From positions 154,701,118 through 154,765,117 of the forward strand of contig JBOZIK010000001.1 in the NCBI GenBank assembly GCA_051453625.1: DNA of 64,000 nucleotides. Reading direction: 5' to 3'. The notes beneath the pieces were generated by a model, which saw nothing but the letters and a program-made list of their open reading frames with translations, did not search any database and was not told where the DNA came from. The DNA is from Welwitschia mirabilis (taxonomy: Eukaryota; Gnetophyta; Gnetopsida; Welwitschiales). The translations under genes and the position numbers were made by a program. This document shows, piece after piece, positions 1 to 11,046 of this stretch (position 1 is the stretch's first letter; the number at the start of each line of letters is the position of its first letter).

Positions 1-1258
1 AAATATATAGATAATTATCATTAATAGAAATTCTAGTAGAAAATTCTAGTTGTATTTAAAATGGTAGAAAATCTAGTTCAAATTTTTATATCCTTTTATA
101 GATAAAATTTTGAATAGACTCTATATGTATGTTTCTTAACTTTTGCTTTTTGTAGTCTCTTTAAGCCATACTATTACTTAAATTGATTTAAATTAATAAC
201 TAAATATTATTTAAACTCATACTAACCAAAATAAGTGCTAATTTTCAAATGAATGAATGGTTGTTTTCAATTTCTCAATTTAAAACTAAAAATTCAAGAA
301 TGAAAAATACTAAAGATAAGGGCTTGAAACAATTCTAGTTAAAACAAAAGTTAATTAATATGAAGAAACAAGTAATATATTATTGCATTTCTCATATATC
401 ATATTATAAAAATTACAAAGAATGATTTCTTTCATCAAATTTAATAGCTTTAATAAATGATTTCAAAAGGATGCATGGATATATAATTTATATGAGAAAC
501 AAAAGAAAATTACTATAGAATTTTATCTTTAACAAAAATGGTAATAGTTTTATTGGTTTTAAATGAAAAATTTTAGTGGATTAAAATAGGTAATAAAAAT
601 TATTTCCCCCCCTCACATGCATAATATAAAGTTAACCAAAAAATAGGGAAAAATAACTCTAGTTAAATTCCTTATGTTAAAGTTAAAAAAAATAAAATAT
701 TAATGATATTAATAATATGGGAAAATTTAATTTAGAATATTAGAAGAATTTGTTAGTGAATTCCAAAAAAAAAAAAGGATGACACTAACAAAGTTGTTTC
801 TCTTATGATTAGACATTTAAAAGATGTTAAATTGTTGTTTCTTAAAATTTATCTATAATAAAATAGATTCAGGAATTTTTATTTAAAATAAGGTTTAATT
901 ATGTCTTTGGGTTTAAATGTCTTCCTTGTTGACATCTTCTAATATTATTAGAAGATTATTAAGGATGATATTTTCACTACATTTTAGAGTTTTAGAATTC
1001 AAAACAACTTTTAAATGTTTTTTCTTTGACTTGGATAACTTTAATTGTAGAGAAAATATATGCTGATAGTATATTAAATTTTAGATTAATATGCTTATGT
1101 AATGTCATTTATAGAATAATCTTATAAATTCTTGCAAAAAGAATAAAAATTATTCTTCTAGTTTTAATTTTAGATCTGTCAGAAGTATATTAACTAGTAA
1201 ATATAAAATGTCTATTGTAATATTTAAATCAAGTATGAGAGATGTGTATGATAAAGTG
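1..1258 (+). pseudogene. L1-type LINE reverse transcriptase, 5' part (split by gypsy 1)
   Basis: From about 945 to 1258 the + strand reads as the N-terminal half of a plant L1-type non-LTR reverse transcriptase, with several stops. Visible blocks are KIIKDDIFTTF (about 948-980), a stretch ending FRLICLCNVIYRII (about 1083-1127; family pattern FRPISLCNVIYKII), ILAKRIK (about 1129-1149) and DVYDKV at 1241-1258 (family pattern KAYDRV). Stops and frame changes show it is dead. The reading stops at 1258, where the gypsy 1 LTR begins, and resumes at 23394. Bases 1-944 are AT-rich; I could not read an endonuclease domain there, although that is where it would be expected. The family assignment is strong from the combination of motifs and the continuation at 23394. 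Confidence 0.72.
1254..1258. other. Left target-site duplication of gypsy 1 (AAGTG)
   Basis: AAGTG here is repeated at 23389-23393, immediately outside the other LTR. Removing 1259-23393 makes the LINE codons GAT AAA GTG run into AAA TTC, so the reading continues. The junction is ambiguous by two bases because TAAAGTG is shared if the mutated LTR terminus TA is counted. Confidence 0.7.
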
Positions 1259-2076
1259 TATTAGATTCTAGTTCTATACACTTTTTATACTCATTTTATA
1301 TTTGGTCATGATAATTTTTTGAGATATCTTAATGATGTTTATGACTATGTTTGGAAATAATATTTTCTATTTTGAATGTTTTATGTTAGGATTTGATACT
1401 TTTTGCTTATACAGTGTCTTGCATGAGGTTTGCATTTATAAAATTCATGCAAGACATATAAAAAAATATTTTTATTTTAGATAGGTAATAGTTTATCATT
1501 ATCTATAATATTTAATCCATTTTATTGGTTAATCCTAATGGTTTTTAAGAAAATAATGGGATGATGTAATCGTTCTTGGCATTAGATACTTCTTTGGTAA
1601 TAGGAAATAGGTTGTTAATAAGAGTTTCATTTCCAGAATTCTTTGTCTTATTTCTTTTTCTATTATTAATTTAATATTATTATTTTAAATTTTTCTTATT
1701 AATAAGCTCTTGCATTAAAAGAGATGAGTTATTAAATTCTATTAATACTAATCATGAGGGAAACTATTTTCTATTCATTTAGTTATGCTTCATTATTAAT
1801 AACTTTGTAGGTTTTCACTTATACTATTATTTCCAATGAATTGAGATTAGCATAGCAATCTTGATAACAGTTAGGGATATGCATTATCATTTTTTCTAAA
1901 TTAATTCTAAATTATGATTAGGATTTAAAAGTTAAAAATTGCATTTAGGCTCTTGTTATGGCAATGTATAGATTTCCACATTTAGTAATTATTAGTCAAA
2001 CATTTCATTATTAAATTTCTTAATCATGCTACCTCTATAGGAAGAATGGCTTAGGTTTAAAAAGAAATTTCTAACA
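1259..2076 (+). repeat. 5' LTR of gypsy 1
   Basis: Aligns along its length with 22489-23388, for example the stretches at 1270-1300 and 22500-22530, the block around 1560-1750 (GATGATGTAA..., AATACTAAT) and the block around 2020-2050 (TGCTACCTC.ATAGGAA). The first bases TATT correspond to TGTT in the other copy, so the TG terminus has become TA. It ends TTTCTAACA just before the PBS. About 818 bp against about 900 bp for the 3' copy; the difference is mainly an insertion near the end of the 3' copy. Confidence 0.78.
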
Positions 2077-2080
2077 TTTT

Positions 2081-2097
2081 AAAACCATTTCTAGGAA
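2081..2097 (+). other. Primer binding site of gypsy 1 (degenerate)
   Basis: AAAACCATTTCTAGGAA followed by GGTGCTGATATTCC matches the common plant gypsy site TGGCGCCGTTGCCGGGGA followed by AGGTG. The changes are mainly G-to-A and C-to-T plus a short deletion. It lies about 4 bases after the CA end of the LTR, as expected. Confidence 0.6.
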
Positions 2098-2485
2098 GGT
2101 GCTGATATTCCTAAATAAATCTATAAGTGAAATTTCGTATTTAGATTTTTAATTAGTTTTAAAATTTCTATAGAAAATAGTGGATGTCAAGGAAGAAAGG
2201 TAAGGGAGATGAATGGATAATTCAAGAGAATATTTAGAAGGGACTTTTCTCTTATAAGGAGTATGAGAACATTATGCAATCTCATGAAATCATTTCAAGA
2301 TTATAATTTTGAATTTCTGAAGATCTATGAAAAAGAGAGAAGAAGAAGGATCTTTAGAAAAAGTTCATTTAGCTTTCCATGCATTTGTAAAGCCTTCTAA
2401 TTAATAATAGAGTAAGGAAAACATTTGAAAGATTTATAGTTGGAGGCTTTAACTAGAAAAGAAAATAATGTTAATCAGTTTAATA
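2098..2485 (+). pseudogene. Gypsy 1 leader and gag start, before the copia insertion
   Basis: About 390 bp between the PBS and the copia 1 LTR. A short open stretch, 2440-2485, reads EALTRKENNVNQFN and then runs into the copia LTR. No recognisable gag motif is visible in this part; assignment to leader/gag is by position. The same element resumes at 11047. Confidence 0.45.
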
Positions 2486-3547
2486 TGAAGGGTCTACAAA
2501 TCCTACAAGAAGGGGGGTTGAATAGGTTTTTCACAAATATATTATTCTTAAAAATTATTCATAAGAATATAATAACATATTTAAAAATAAATCAAAAAGC
2601 TATCAGAAAGAATTTAATAAGAGACAACACAAGAAAACAATTGAAATTAAAAAATAAAAAATAAAAAATGTGCACTAGATAAAATGGTTTATAGTGATTT
2701 GACAAAATATCCTACTCCATTCTTGGCTACTGGCTTTAACCCTATAAGCTGATCTAGATCTTCATTTCTTTCTTTCAAAGTTTCTAAATCATCCTATAAC
2801 CTTTAGAAATAGACTTTTTGAGGCTTAGTATTAATCTTTATAGAGCAAAGCCTTTGGTAAGAGAAGTATGTCTAATTTCACTGGCTTCATCAATTCTGAA
2901 GTATGATAATGATGGAAAACACTGTTTGGAAAGTAGTTCATAAGTATAAGCTTATACAATGCAGTATATTACTTTTAATCAATAGATATCATAGTACAAA
3001 TATGTTTCTTTTAGAGAGAATTAGTGTTGAAATGATTACTATTCATTGTTTATATAGGAAATGGGTTTAGTATAATGAAAAGTAAATCTAGCATTCCAAT
3101 AGCTAGAAGTGAAAGAAGTAATATCTAAAAAATAGTCTAAAAAGTTATGCTATTGCTTTGACCATTTGACCCCTTAAAACATTCAGTCAACCTGATTAAT
3201 TACCATTACTTCAGTTGGTCAACTCCTATTTCTTTTGGTTGATCTAATTGGTTTATGTCTCATGATCTAGTTGACCCCATTTGATATTTAGTTAACTGCC
3301 TTTATCCTAGTTCATTCAACCCCTAATGGGATCTGATCAATCCTCTTTATTAAATCCAGTTGAGGCCTTATTAAATATGGTTAATCCCTTATGAAAATTG
3401 ATAGTTTTACCAAGCAAGAATGAGATCTAAGAAAAATATTATTTTACATCTAGCCTGTAAAACTTCATTAACTTGAAATATTTATAACATATTTAAACTA
3501 TACAAATGTATGTTAGTTTAACATCAATTTTGTAATATAACTCAATA
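2486..3547 (-). repeat. 3' LTR of copia 1
   Basis: Begins TGAAG on the + strand and ends CTCAATA. It aligns with 10008-11046 almost throughout, for example AAATGTGCAC.AGA.AAAATGG at about 2666 and 10172, and the TACAA(G/A)CTTATACAA region at about 2945 and 10445. It carries a cluster of TTGAC motifs between 3158 and 3275. Confidence 0.88.
3158..3400. promoter_or_regulatory. TTGAC(C) motif cluster in copia 1 3' LTR
   Basis: Five intact TTGAC/GTCAA cores lie at 3158-3162, 3166-3170, 3186-3190, 3218-3222 and 3271-3275, with further decayed copies (GTTAAC, GATCAA, TTCAACC) to about 3400. The unit looks like an old minisatellite of the form CTAGTTGACC. TTGAC[C/T] is the W-box core bound by WRKY factors, so an LTR enhancer role is possible but is inference. 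Confidence 0.5.
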
Positions 3548-3562
3548 ATATCCCCATTTGAC
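3548..3562 (-). other. Polypurine tract of copia 1
   Basis: On the - strand the sequence just inside the 3' LTR reads CAAATGGGGATAT followed by TATTGAG. This matches the copia arrangement GGGGGAGAT followed by TGTTGAG, with G-to-A changes. Confidence 0.65.
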
Positions 3563-4099
3563 ATTAATGACAAACTATATTTGATTAAAGATAAAATTAA
3601 TAGTAATCTAATGGGAGGTTTTGCAAAAAATCTTCCTATTGATATGTCATATTATATATAATATATTTAAAATAAAAAATATGTAATATTATTGAAATTA
3701 TATTACCAACCACAAGATAAAACTAAATACATTGATTGACCATTTTGTAAGTAATGGATAAATTTTTATGACAAACGGAATAACAAGAAGCAATAATAAT
3801 AACACTGTATTTTTATCTACCTTTTGACATCAATGAGAAAAAAGAGAATTACAAGGACAAAAGCTAATTTGAATCTTCTTCTTCTTCTAATTTGGAATTC
3901 CCCTCTTCTTCTTATAATATGTCTTTATACTAAGAACTGTCAGCCTCTTCTAAGGTATTTGCGATCTGATGACCTATCACAATGAGAGCATATTTCATTT
4001 AAAGGGTATAAACATCTAATCTTTTAGGATAAGATATAATCTTATTAGAAGAGGCCTTCTTTGAGTTTAAGCCAGAAAAGATATGCATTCTTGAAAGAG

Positions 4100-4990
4100 T
4101 ATCTCATCTAATTGAAGATATGGAAGTCAAAAATTCAAGCTTAGGATTAAATTAAACTCTAAACTATTAATAAAAATTTAAAATAAGGATAAAATAATAA
4201 AGATATTGATTCCTATCATATTCAAGATAAGAGATCATATTCTTTAGGATAATGAGAGGAGCATCAATAGTATGATAAGTTCACAAATATAGGAGATAGG
4301 CTTTACAGTTGGAGGTCTTATCATGATTACCAACATGGGGTAAAAAATTATAAGTAAAAATAAGATGTAAAAAGAAATACTTGGAAATAAGATAGGACAT
4401 TGGGAGGGTGGTTTTTCACCTAATAAACTTTTCACAAATATCATGAGTAATTTCAATCATATCCTTCATTAAGTCCCTAGAAGACTAAACTCCCCATAAT
4501 TCCCCTTAAAAAAAGTGATGATTGAAGCTATAAAATATAGATTAATACTCATCCTTTTTCCTAACACAAGTGTGGAAAGGGTGGAGGAATCAACATCAAA
4601 AGTGAAATTCGCATGAAATATGTAGGTAAGAAAAGTATAAGCTGAGTTAGAGATATCAAGAAAATAAGAGAGATTTAGATCATGAAGAAGTCTTATCATA
4701 TCATGAAGCTCTCTTAACTTACTAAAGACAACTAAGTTCTTAGAAGATAGACTTCTTCTTAAACTCTTTAGTGAACATTTCAATAGCTTCGTCTAATATT
4801 TAATAATAAACATAAGATAGATCTTCACTAGTAGGCACTTTTTATATTGATCTTCTTGAGGACCCTCTGTTATTTTTTGTAACATGATTCTTGCTAAAGA
4901 CAAGAGAAAAAAAGGGAGAAAATAGATAAGAATGAGAGAATAGGTGGAAGATAAATGGTTATGAATAAGGTAGTGTTTCAAAATATTTTC
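4100..4990 (-). pseudogene. Extra ORF downstream of copia 1 pol (transposon-associated, unknown function)
   Basis: Between RNase H and the 3' LTR the - strand carries open stretches 4793-4981, 4469-4783 and 4244-4456, separated by stops or frameshifts. The middle one (104 codons) contains FHANFTFDVDSSTLSTLVLG (residues about 57-76) then KRMSINLYFIASII. This pattern (aromatic-x-AN, a short variable part, S-x-V-x-G-K, then hydrophobic-IASI) resembles the 'putative plant transposon protein' domain often found with SIRE/Maximus-type copia elements and in legume and other plant repeat proteins. The resemblance is from memory of the family pattern and is tentative. An envelope-like protein is the other usual suggestion for this position, but no clear signal peptide or transmembrane pattern is reliable here. 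Confidence 0.4.
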
Positions 4991-5039
4991 AAAGGAGGGT
5001 GGACTAAGTTATTTTTTAGAAAAAATTTGGGTCCACTAC

Positions 5040-5290
5040 ATTTCTCTTACTAAAATCCCTTTAGGTCTAGTCAACTGAGTTTAATTATGGTTAACTCATT
5101 GAGGCATATATCTCTTTTTTTCAGATCTAGTCAACTAAAAATTTTTGATCAATTTAACCTGAATTAGGCTACACCTAAAACAAGTATGGGTGATTGGGTT
5201 AAAATTTAGTTAAACTAACTTCTCTAAATCTAGTTAAATGGATTGAAAGTCTAGTTGACCACCCTACTTTTAGTCAAAGGACAATTCCTA
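5040..5290. repeat. CTAGTTGAC-like minisatellite inside copia 1
   Basis: A degenerate array of TAGTCAACT/TAGTTGACC-type units: TCTAGTCAACTGAG (about 5065), GGTTAACTCATT (about 5090), TCTAGTCAACT (about 5127), TTTAGTTAAACT (about 5205), TCTAGTTAAATG (about 5227), TCTAGTTGACC (about 5251), TTTAGTCAAAGG (about 5269). It uses the same motif as the array in both LTRs but lies in the internal region between the extra ORF and RNase H. Confidence 0.5.
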
Positions 5291-5299
5291 GTTCATGTC

Positions 5300-7130
5300 A
5301 AAGATTAAAGAATTTATTAAAGCTTAAGGATTTTATGAAGATATCAGCTAGCTATTAATTAGTATTTGTGAAATTCATAGTAATATTCCTTTTTTCAAAT
5401 TGATCTCTAAGAAAATAATGTTTAAGTTTGATATATTTAATATGAGAATGCTAAACAAGATTTTTCAATATATTAATTACACTTGTATTATCACAAAAAA
5501 TTGGTACCTAATCATAGTTAATTTCAAAGTCTTTGAGCACTTCCTTCATCCATAGAAGAAGGGTACAATATCCCCCTACTACTATATATTCTACTTTAAT
5601 TGTGAAAAGAGAAATGGAATTTTAGTTTTTACTTTTCCAACCTACTAGACAAGAATTAAAGAAGAAAAAATTTCCACTTGGACATTTTTTATTATCCTTG
5701 TGTCTTTCCCAGTCCACATTACTAAATCCTACAAGATCAAAAGATGTTTCTTTAGGATATCATAGCCCATAATCACTAGTATCTTTTATGTATCTTATGA
5801 TTCTTTTGATAGCTTGAAAGTGTGATTGGGGTTTAACTAATATCTTGCATACATAGCCATACTAAATACTATATTAATATAATAAACTTCCTATCATACT
5901 CCTATAAAGTTTTTGATCGATTGATTTTCCTTCATTGTTAAGACTGATTTTACATGGTATTAACATGAGAGTAGTGATAGATTTTGCATCCTCAAGCACA
6001 AAATTTTTTACCAAATCCTTAGCATACTTTAATTTAGAAATGAATATTTATTAATTATTTTGTCTAATTTATAGCCTAATAAACATACTTACTTCTCCTA
6101 GCATGCTCATTTCAAAGTGTTCTATCATGATATTTGCAAACTCTTTTGATAGTTCCTCCTTTTAATATTCAAAAATTATATCATTGATATATATTTATAT
6201 AATAATGAAGTATTATTTAAATTTCTTCATGAATTTATCTACAGATCCTAGACTATAACTTCTATCCTTAAGAAAGATAGTTAATGTTTTATACCATGCC
6301 CTAAGAACCTATTCCAATATGTATAAAGCCTTGTTGATTCTATAGATATAGTTTGATTTATGAGGATCTAGAAATCCTCTAGGTTGTCCCACATACACCT
6401 CTTCATTAAGCAAACCATTTAAGAAAACACTTTTTACATCCATTTGAAAAACTTTAAAAATTTTTAAGGCTATAAATGAAAGAAACATTCTAATGCTATC
6501 TAACCTGACCATGAAATTAAAGGTGTCTCTTGCATTAATTCCTTCGATCTAATTGTATCCTTGTACCACTAGTGTTGTCTTGTTATTGATCACATTATTA
6601 TGTTCATGATATTTATTCTTAAAGATCCATTTTATTTCAATCACATTCTAGTCCTTAGATTTTTTAACTAACTTTTAAACATGATTTCTTTTAAATTGTT
6701 GTAACACCTCTTACATTTTCATCATTTACTATTTATGAGTTTCTGCCTCCTCATATTTCTTGGATTCAACTTGAGACACATAGCAAACATGAGCATAAAA
6801 TAATTTAAGTNNNNNNNNNNNNNNNNNNNNNNNNNNNNNNNNNNNNNNNNNNNNNNNNNNNNNNNNNNNNNNNNNNNNNNNNNNNNNNNNNNNNNNNNNN
6901 NNNNNNNNNNATTTACTATTTATGAGTTTCTGCCTCCTCATATTTCCTGGATTCAACTTGAGACACATAGCAAACATGAGCATAAAATAATTTAAGTTAG
7001 TATCTAGTGTGTACCTTTAAATTTACATCTTTAATAACTAAATCAAGAGGATGATATTTTAATTCTTGGAAATATTATGTATTTGATACTTATGTTATTT
7101 CATTTTCCTTTCTTTTTGAATATTCCTTAT
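5300..7130 (-). pseudogene. Copia 1 reverse transcriptase and RNase H
   Basis: Read right to left: WIFKNKYHEHNNV (about 6605), VVQGYN*IEGINARDTF (about 6545), FQMDVKSVFLNGLLNEEVYV (about 6440-6400, the copia RT signature), GFLDPHKSNYIYRINKALY (about 6370), YINDIIF (about 6180; family YVDDIIF, so the second catalytic aspartate region is Y-I-N-D), then SIDQKLYRSMIGSLLY (about 5900), AIKRIIRYIKDTSDYGLWYP (about 5790), VGFSNVDW (RNase H, family SDADW), FTIKVEYIVVGGY, FCDNTSVINI and HIKYIKLKHYFLRDQ (about 5430). Many stops. A 100-N run at 6811-6910 falls in the linker before RT and is flanked by a duplicated 87-bp segment. Confidence 0.88.
6724..6997. other. Gap with duplicated 87-bp flanks (assembly artefact)
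   Basis: Bases 6724-6810 and 6911-6997 are the same 87-bp sequence with one difference (TTTCTTGG against TTTCCTGG), separated by exactly 100 N. The copia reading continues straight on if one copy is removed. This is what two overlapping contig ends joined by a default-size gap look like. Confidence 0.85.
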
Positions 7131-7139
7131 CATTTGTGT

Positions 7140-8350
7140 AATTCTGTAGGAGATTTTTTAATCACTTGTAGATAATGGTTTGAGACTAGTATCATCAATT
7201 TTCACATTTATAGATTCTTCCACTATTAGAATTAATTTGTTAAAAACCCTATAAGCTTTACTTATGATTGAGAATCGAAGAAAAGTTACTTCATCTACTT
7301 TAGACTTAAATTTACTCAAATGTTCTCTATATTAAATATATACTATTGATTATATAGCATGTAATACTTATTTCTTTAATCTAAAAAGTTCTTGAAACCT
7401 ACTTATCATTTAGAATTATTCTTATGATCTCTTGAAGAACCCTATTTTTCCTTTTAGCTATTCCATTTTGTTATGAAGTTTTTAGTGCTAAAAACTCATT
7501 CCTTGTCCCATTTTCCACATAATATTTTTTAAAGTGATGGTTTTTAAATTTACCTTTATGATCACTTCTAATTCGCTTGATAGAGTACCTTTCTTATTCT
7601 AAATTTGGTTGAAAATTTCAATAAGTCTCTTGAATGTTTCAGCTTTGTTACTTAAGAAAGCAATCCAAGTAAACTTAGAGTATTCATCAATTATCATTAA
7701 AAAATATTATTTTATTGCTAGGCTTTTAGTTTAAGAAGGCCTTACCAAGTCCATATTGATATGTTCAAGAGGAATTATTATGGAAACTAAGTTTTTACTT
7801 TTATGAGAGGATCTTATTTGTTCTCCTTTTTGGCAAGCACTACACAATCCTTATTTATCAACATTAATTTTAGGAATACCTCTTATGATTTCCTTTTTGA
7901 TGATGGTTTTAAGTTGATCATAGTTTACATGTCCTAAGCATTAATGCTATAACTCTTCTTAGTTAACTTATGAAAAATGACAAACAGAAGAGGGTTGATT
8001 AATACTGTAAAGATTATCTATTCTATTTGCTTTAAGAAGAATCTCATCTATTCTATCATGTCTAACTTCATAATTTTAACTATCAAAAACAACTCTAATA
8101 CCTTTTTCATAAATTTTACTAATACTAAGAAAATTCTGTTTAAGAAAATTTACATATAAAACTTTATTAAGTTTAGGCATGTTACCTCCACCAATGCTTT
8201 CTATGCCTTTAATTTTTTCTTTTTTGTCATTACTGGAGATTACTTCTCCTCCATTAAAGTCATTCAGGCATTAAACTCTTGATTTGTTACCTATCATATG
8301 ATATAAGAAACTACTCTTCAACTATCAACAAATTTCACTACTAGCCCTAA
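7140..8350 (-). pseudogene. Copia 1 protease end, pre-integrase domain and integrase
   Basis: Read right to left: VDS near 8335 is where the DSG protease site is expected. KGIESIGGGNMPKLNKVLYV (about 8200) and LSISKIYEKG lead to the pre-integrase zinc site, CLGHVNYDQLKTIIKKEIIRG (about 7930-7870) and CSACQKGEQIRSSHKSKN (about 7845-7790). This HHCC-type site keeps both cysteines. Then LEHINMDLV (first catalytic Asp, about 7755), IIDEYSKFTWIAFLSNKAE (about 7690-7640) and HNKMA near 7470 (family PQQNG). Frameshifts and stops break it throughout. Confidence 0.85.
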
Positions 8351-8859
8351 AAGCTATTTAAATCAATAGGATTTTCAAATTATCAGCCCTCACCTACTTA
8401 GTCTTTTTGGACTAGTGGAGTGTATAATATTTAGAAATAAATTTAAAAGAAAAATTACTAGTATTACTTGAAAAATACATAACCTTTCTAAATTTGCAAA
8501 ATAACTTAGAGTGGCCTGACTCATTACAAAAATGATAGGTAATATTTAAAATGAAATTATTATTTTGCTAATTTACCTAATTAGAAGAAGTGTATGGTTT
8601 TATGAAAGTAAATCCAATATCTTTTTTGTTATGAATAGATTTTCCTATTCCAAGCATATGTTATAATTTACTAGAGCTATCAGAAACTTTATTTATAAAA
8701 TGAGATAAACTTTTTACCTCTTAAAGAAACCCGTTGTTTTCTTTTTAAATTCTTTTATAGTTGGCCTCTAAAGACTTCTTTTAGAATTCACTATCTTATT
8801 TAACCCATTTATTCATTTGACCAGCTTTTTACATTTTGAATATAGCTCTTGACAGTTAT

Positions 8860-9990
8860 CTTCTAAATCTTCTTTTCCTTTCTTGATGATATATAAATGA
8901 TTTATTTTATCTGGTTAAGAAACTTCATTTAAGGATGGAACTATTATCATAAAGGAGAGTTTTATATCTCCTTCTAATTCTTGACTAGAATTACTCTCTT
9001 CTTCATCATTCATGTTATTCCAAATTGACATAAAAGATGGTCTTTTAGATCTTTTTTGATCCCTTTTATTACTCAGGCATTTATTTACAACATGTTTATA
9101 TCCTTTACAGGCATAGAACTAGATCTTTTTGATTTCTCTTAGTTTCTTCTTAGCTTGGATTGATTCCTTCTAGACCCTTTGCTTGATTTCCCATCTCTTC
9201 TTTTCCTTTATAAGATTTTTTTGAATCTTCTTACTAATAAAATAACCTCATCCTCATTAAGTTCATCATCTGATCTTTTAAATTTTGCTTCCTTCTACAT
9301 ACTTTCTATAGTAAGATTATTCTTCTTATTTTAGAAGATTTTAATTCATAAATTTGAAGATTACCTTATAGTTCATCCAAGGCCACTAGGTTGATATTCT
9401 CACTTTCTTCAATGGTGATTATCTTTGGCTCAAAATGCTTTTGGTTTATCCATCTTTTCTCTTAGGCTTACCATCGGGTTCACTATATTTGTTAGCCTGG
9501 CAAAGAACTCTTAGAGATTTCTTCTACATCCATATAAATATGTTTAAACTTGGTAAATAGAATATACAATTTTTCTTATTTTAAAGTGGAAGTCCCTTCA
9601 TGAGCTATTTCTAGAACATTCCATGCTTTTTTAATAGTTTCATGATTTATAATTCTCTTAAATTCTTTTGTACACATAGAACAAAAAATAGCATTAAGAG
9701 AACAAGCATTCATAGCTGCCTTAGTTTTATTAATAGGAGTTCTTGATTTCAAAATGGTTTTGGTATTTTTACTACTATTCTTTTTAGTCAATGTAGGGAG
9801 TTTTTATTCATTGTAGATTATCTCTTCTATGTTAACATTAAGGGACCTAAAAAAATTGTCATCCTAACCTTATAATAAGTATAGTTAATTTCATCAAACA
9901 ATAGTAGCTTTTCAGTAGAAAATCCATTTGAGAGGTTACTTGTAGCTAGGGTTATGATTCAAGATTTATTAGAATCTACTATTTACTTAA
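8860..9990 (-). pseudogene. Copia 1 gag
   Basis: The stretch 9576-9791 reads MNACSLNAIFCSMCTKEFKR (codons about 28-47) then ETIKKAWNVLEIAHEGTSTLK, a clear match to plant copia gag (family pattern KALNAIFCG...EF.RI....TAKEAWEILE..YEGT). Further left, FYACKGYKHVVNKC (about 9115-9075) is the zinc knuckle, family C-Y-E-C-x-x-x-G-H-x-x-x-x-C, with the first cysteine changed to F. Gag packages element RNA. Bases 8350-8860 between gag and protease are low-information coding remnant. Confidence 0.82.
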
Positions 9991-9996
9991 CCTATT

Positions 9997-10007
9997 TTGA
10001 TATCAAA
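9997..10007 (-). other. Primer binding site of copia 1 (initiator tRNA-Met type)
   Basis: On the - strand TTTGATATCAA immediately follows the CA end of the 5' LTR (...CTTCA). It matches TTTGGTATCAGAG with one or two G-to-A changes. Confidence 0.75.
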
Positions 10008-11046
10008 TGAAGAATCTACAAACCTTATATGAGGTGTAAATGGATTTTTCACAAAGATATTACTCTTAAAATTTTTTACAAGAATATAATAATATATTTG
10101 AAAATGAATCAAAAAGATATTAGAAATAATTTAATTACAAAATAAAAAATAGTTGAAAAAAAAAACTAAAAAATGTGCACCAGACAAAATGGTTTATAGT
10201 GGTTTAGGAAAATGCTCCTACTCCACTCTCGACTCTCAGCTTCAACCTTAAGCTAATCTAGATTTTTTTTCTTTTTTCCAGATTTCGAGATCAACCTTTA
10301 ACATTTACAAATGGACTTTTTGAGCCTTAGTTTCAACCTTTCCAAAGCAAAGCTTTTGGTAAGGAAAGTATACCTAAGTGCATTAGATTCACTAGATCTA
10401 AAGTATGAAAATGATGTAAAATACTATTTGGAAAGTAGTTCACAAGTACAAGCTTATACAACATAGCAGATTACTTTTGACCAATAGATATCAATAGTTC
10501 AAATGTGCTTTTCTTAGAGAAAATTAGTGTTAAAAATATTTCTATTCATTTGTTAATATAAGAGATAGATTTAGTACATTAAAAAGCAAATCTAAGATTC
10601 CAATGGATAGAAGTGAAAGAAGTAATGTCTAGAAAATAGTCTAAAACGTTTTGCTTCTAGACTGGTCAAACCATTAAAACATCTAGTCAACTTAATTTAT
10701 TACCATCACTTAGGTTAGTTGATACCTCTTTCTTTGATTGATTCAATTGGCTTATGTCTAATGATCTGGTTGATTCCATTTGACATCTAGTTGACTGCCT
10801 CTATTTAGGTTTGGTTGACCTCTTATGGGATTTGATCAACCCCCTTTGTCTAGGTTTGGTTAACTCCTTATTGGATCTAATTGACCCCTTATAAAAATTG
10901 ATAGTTTTTCCAAGTAAGAACAAGATCTAAGAAAAATACTATTTTATATTCAACCTACAAAACTTTATTAACTTGAAATACTTTAACATATTTAAAGTAT
11001 ACAAATATATGTTATTTTGACATCAATTTCACAACATAACTCAATT
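10008..11046 (-). repeat. 5' LTR of copia 1
   Basis: Partner of 2486-3547. It begins TGAAG on the + strand next to the PBS and ends CTCAATT. A TTGAC cluster matches that of the other LTR: intact cores at 10665-10669, 10686-10690, 10780-10784, 10791-10795, 10815-10819 and 10881-10885. Confidence 0.88.

Larger units (their letters stand above)
2486..11046 (-). mobile_element. Ty1/copia element 1 (SIRE-like), inserted in gypsy 1
   Basis: Complete decayed copia element on the - strand: 5' LTR 10008-11046, PBS about 9997-10007, gag, protease, integrase, RT, RNase H (copia order), an extra 3' ORF, PPT about 3548-3562 and 3' LTR 2486-3547. Size is about 8.5 kb including a 100-N gap that I think is artefactual. 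The additional ORF after pol, LTRs over 1 kb and the GGGG-type PPT fit the plant SIRE/Maximus group. I see no convincing target duplication: TAATA precedes the left LTR and CAAGA follows the right one. Confidence 0.88.
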
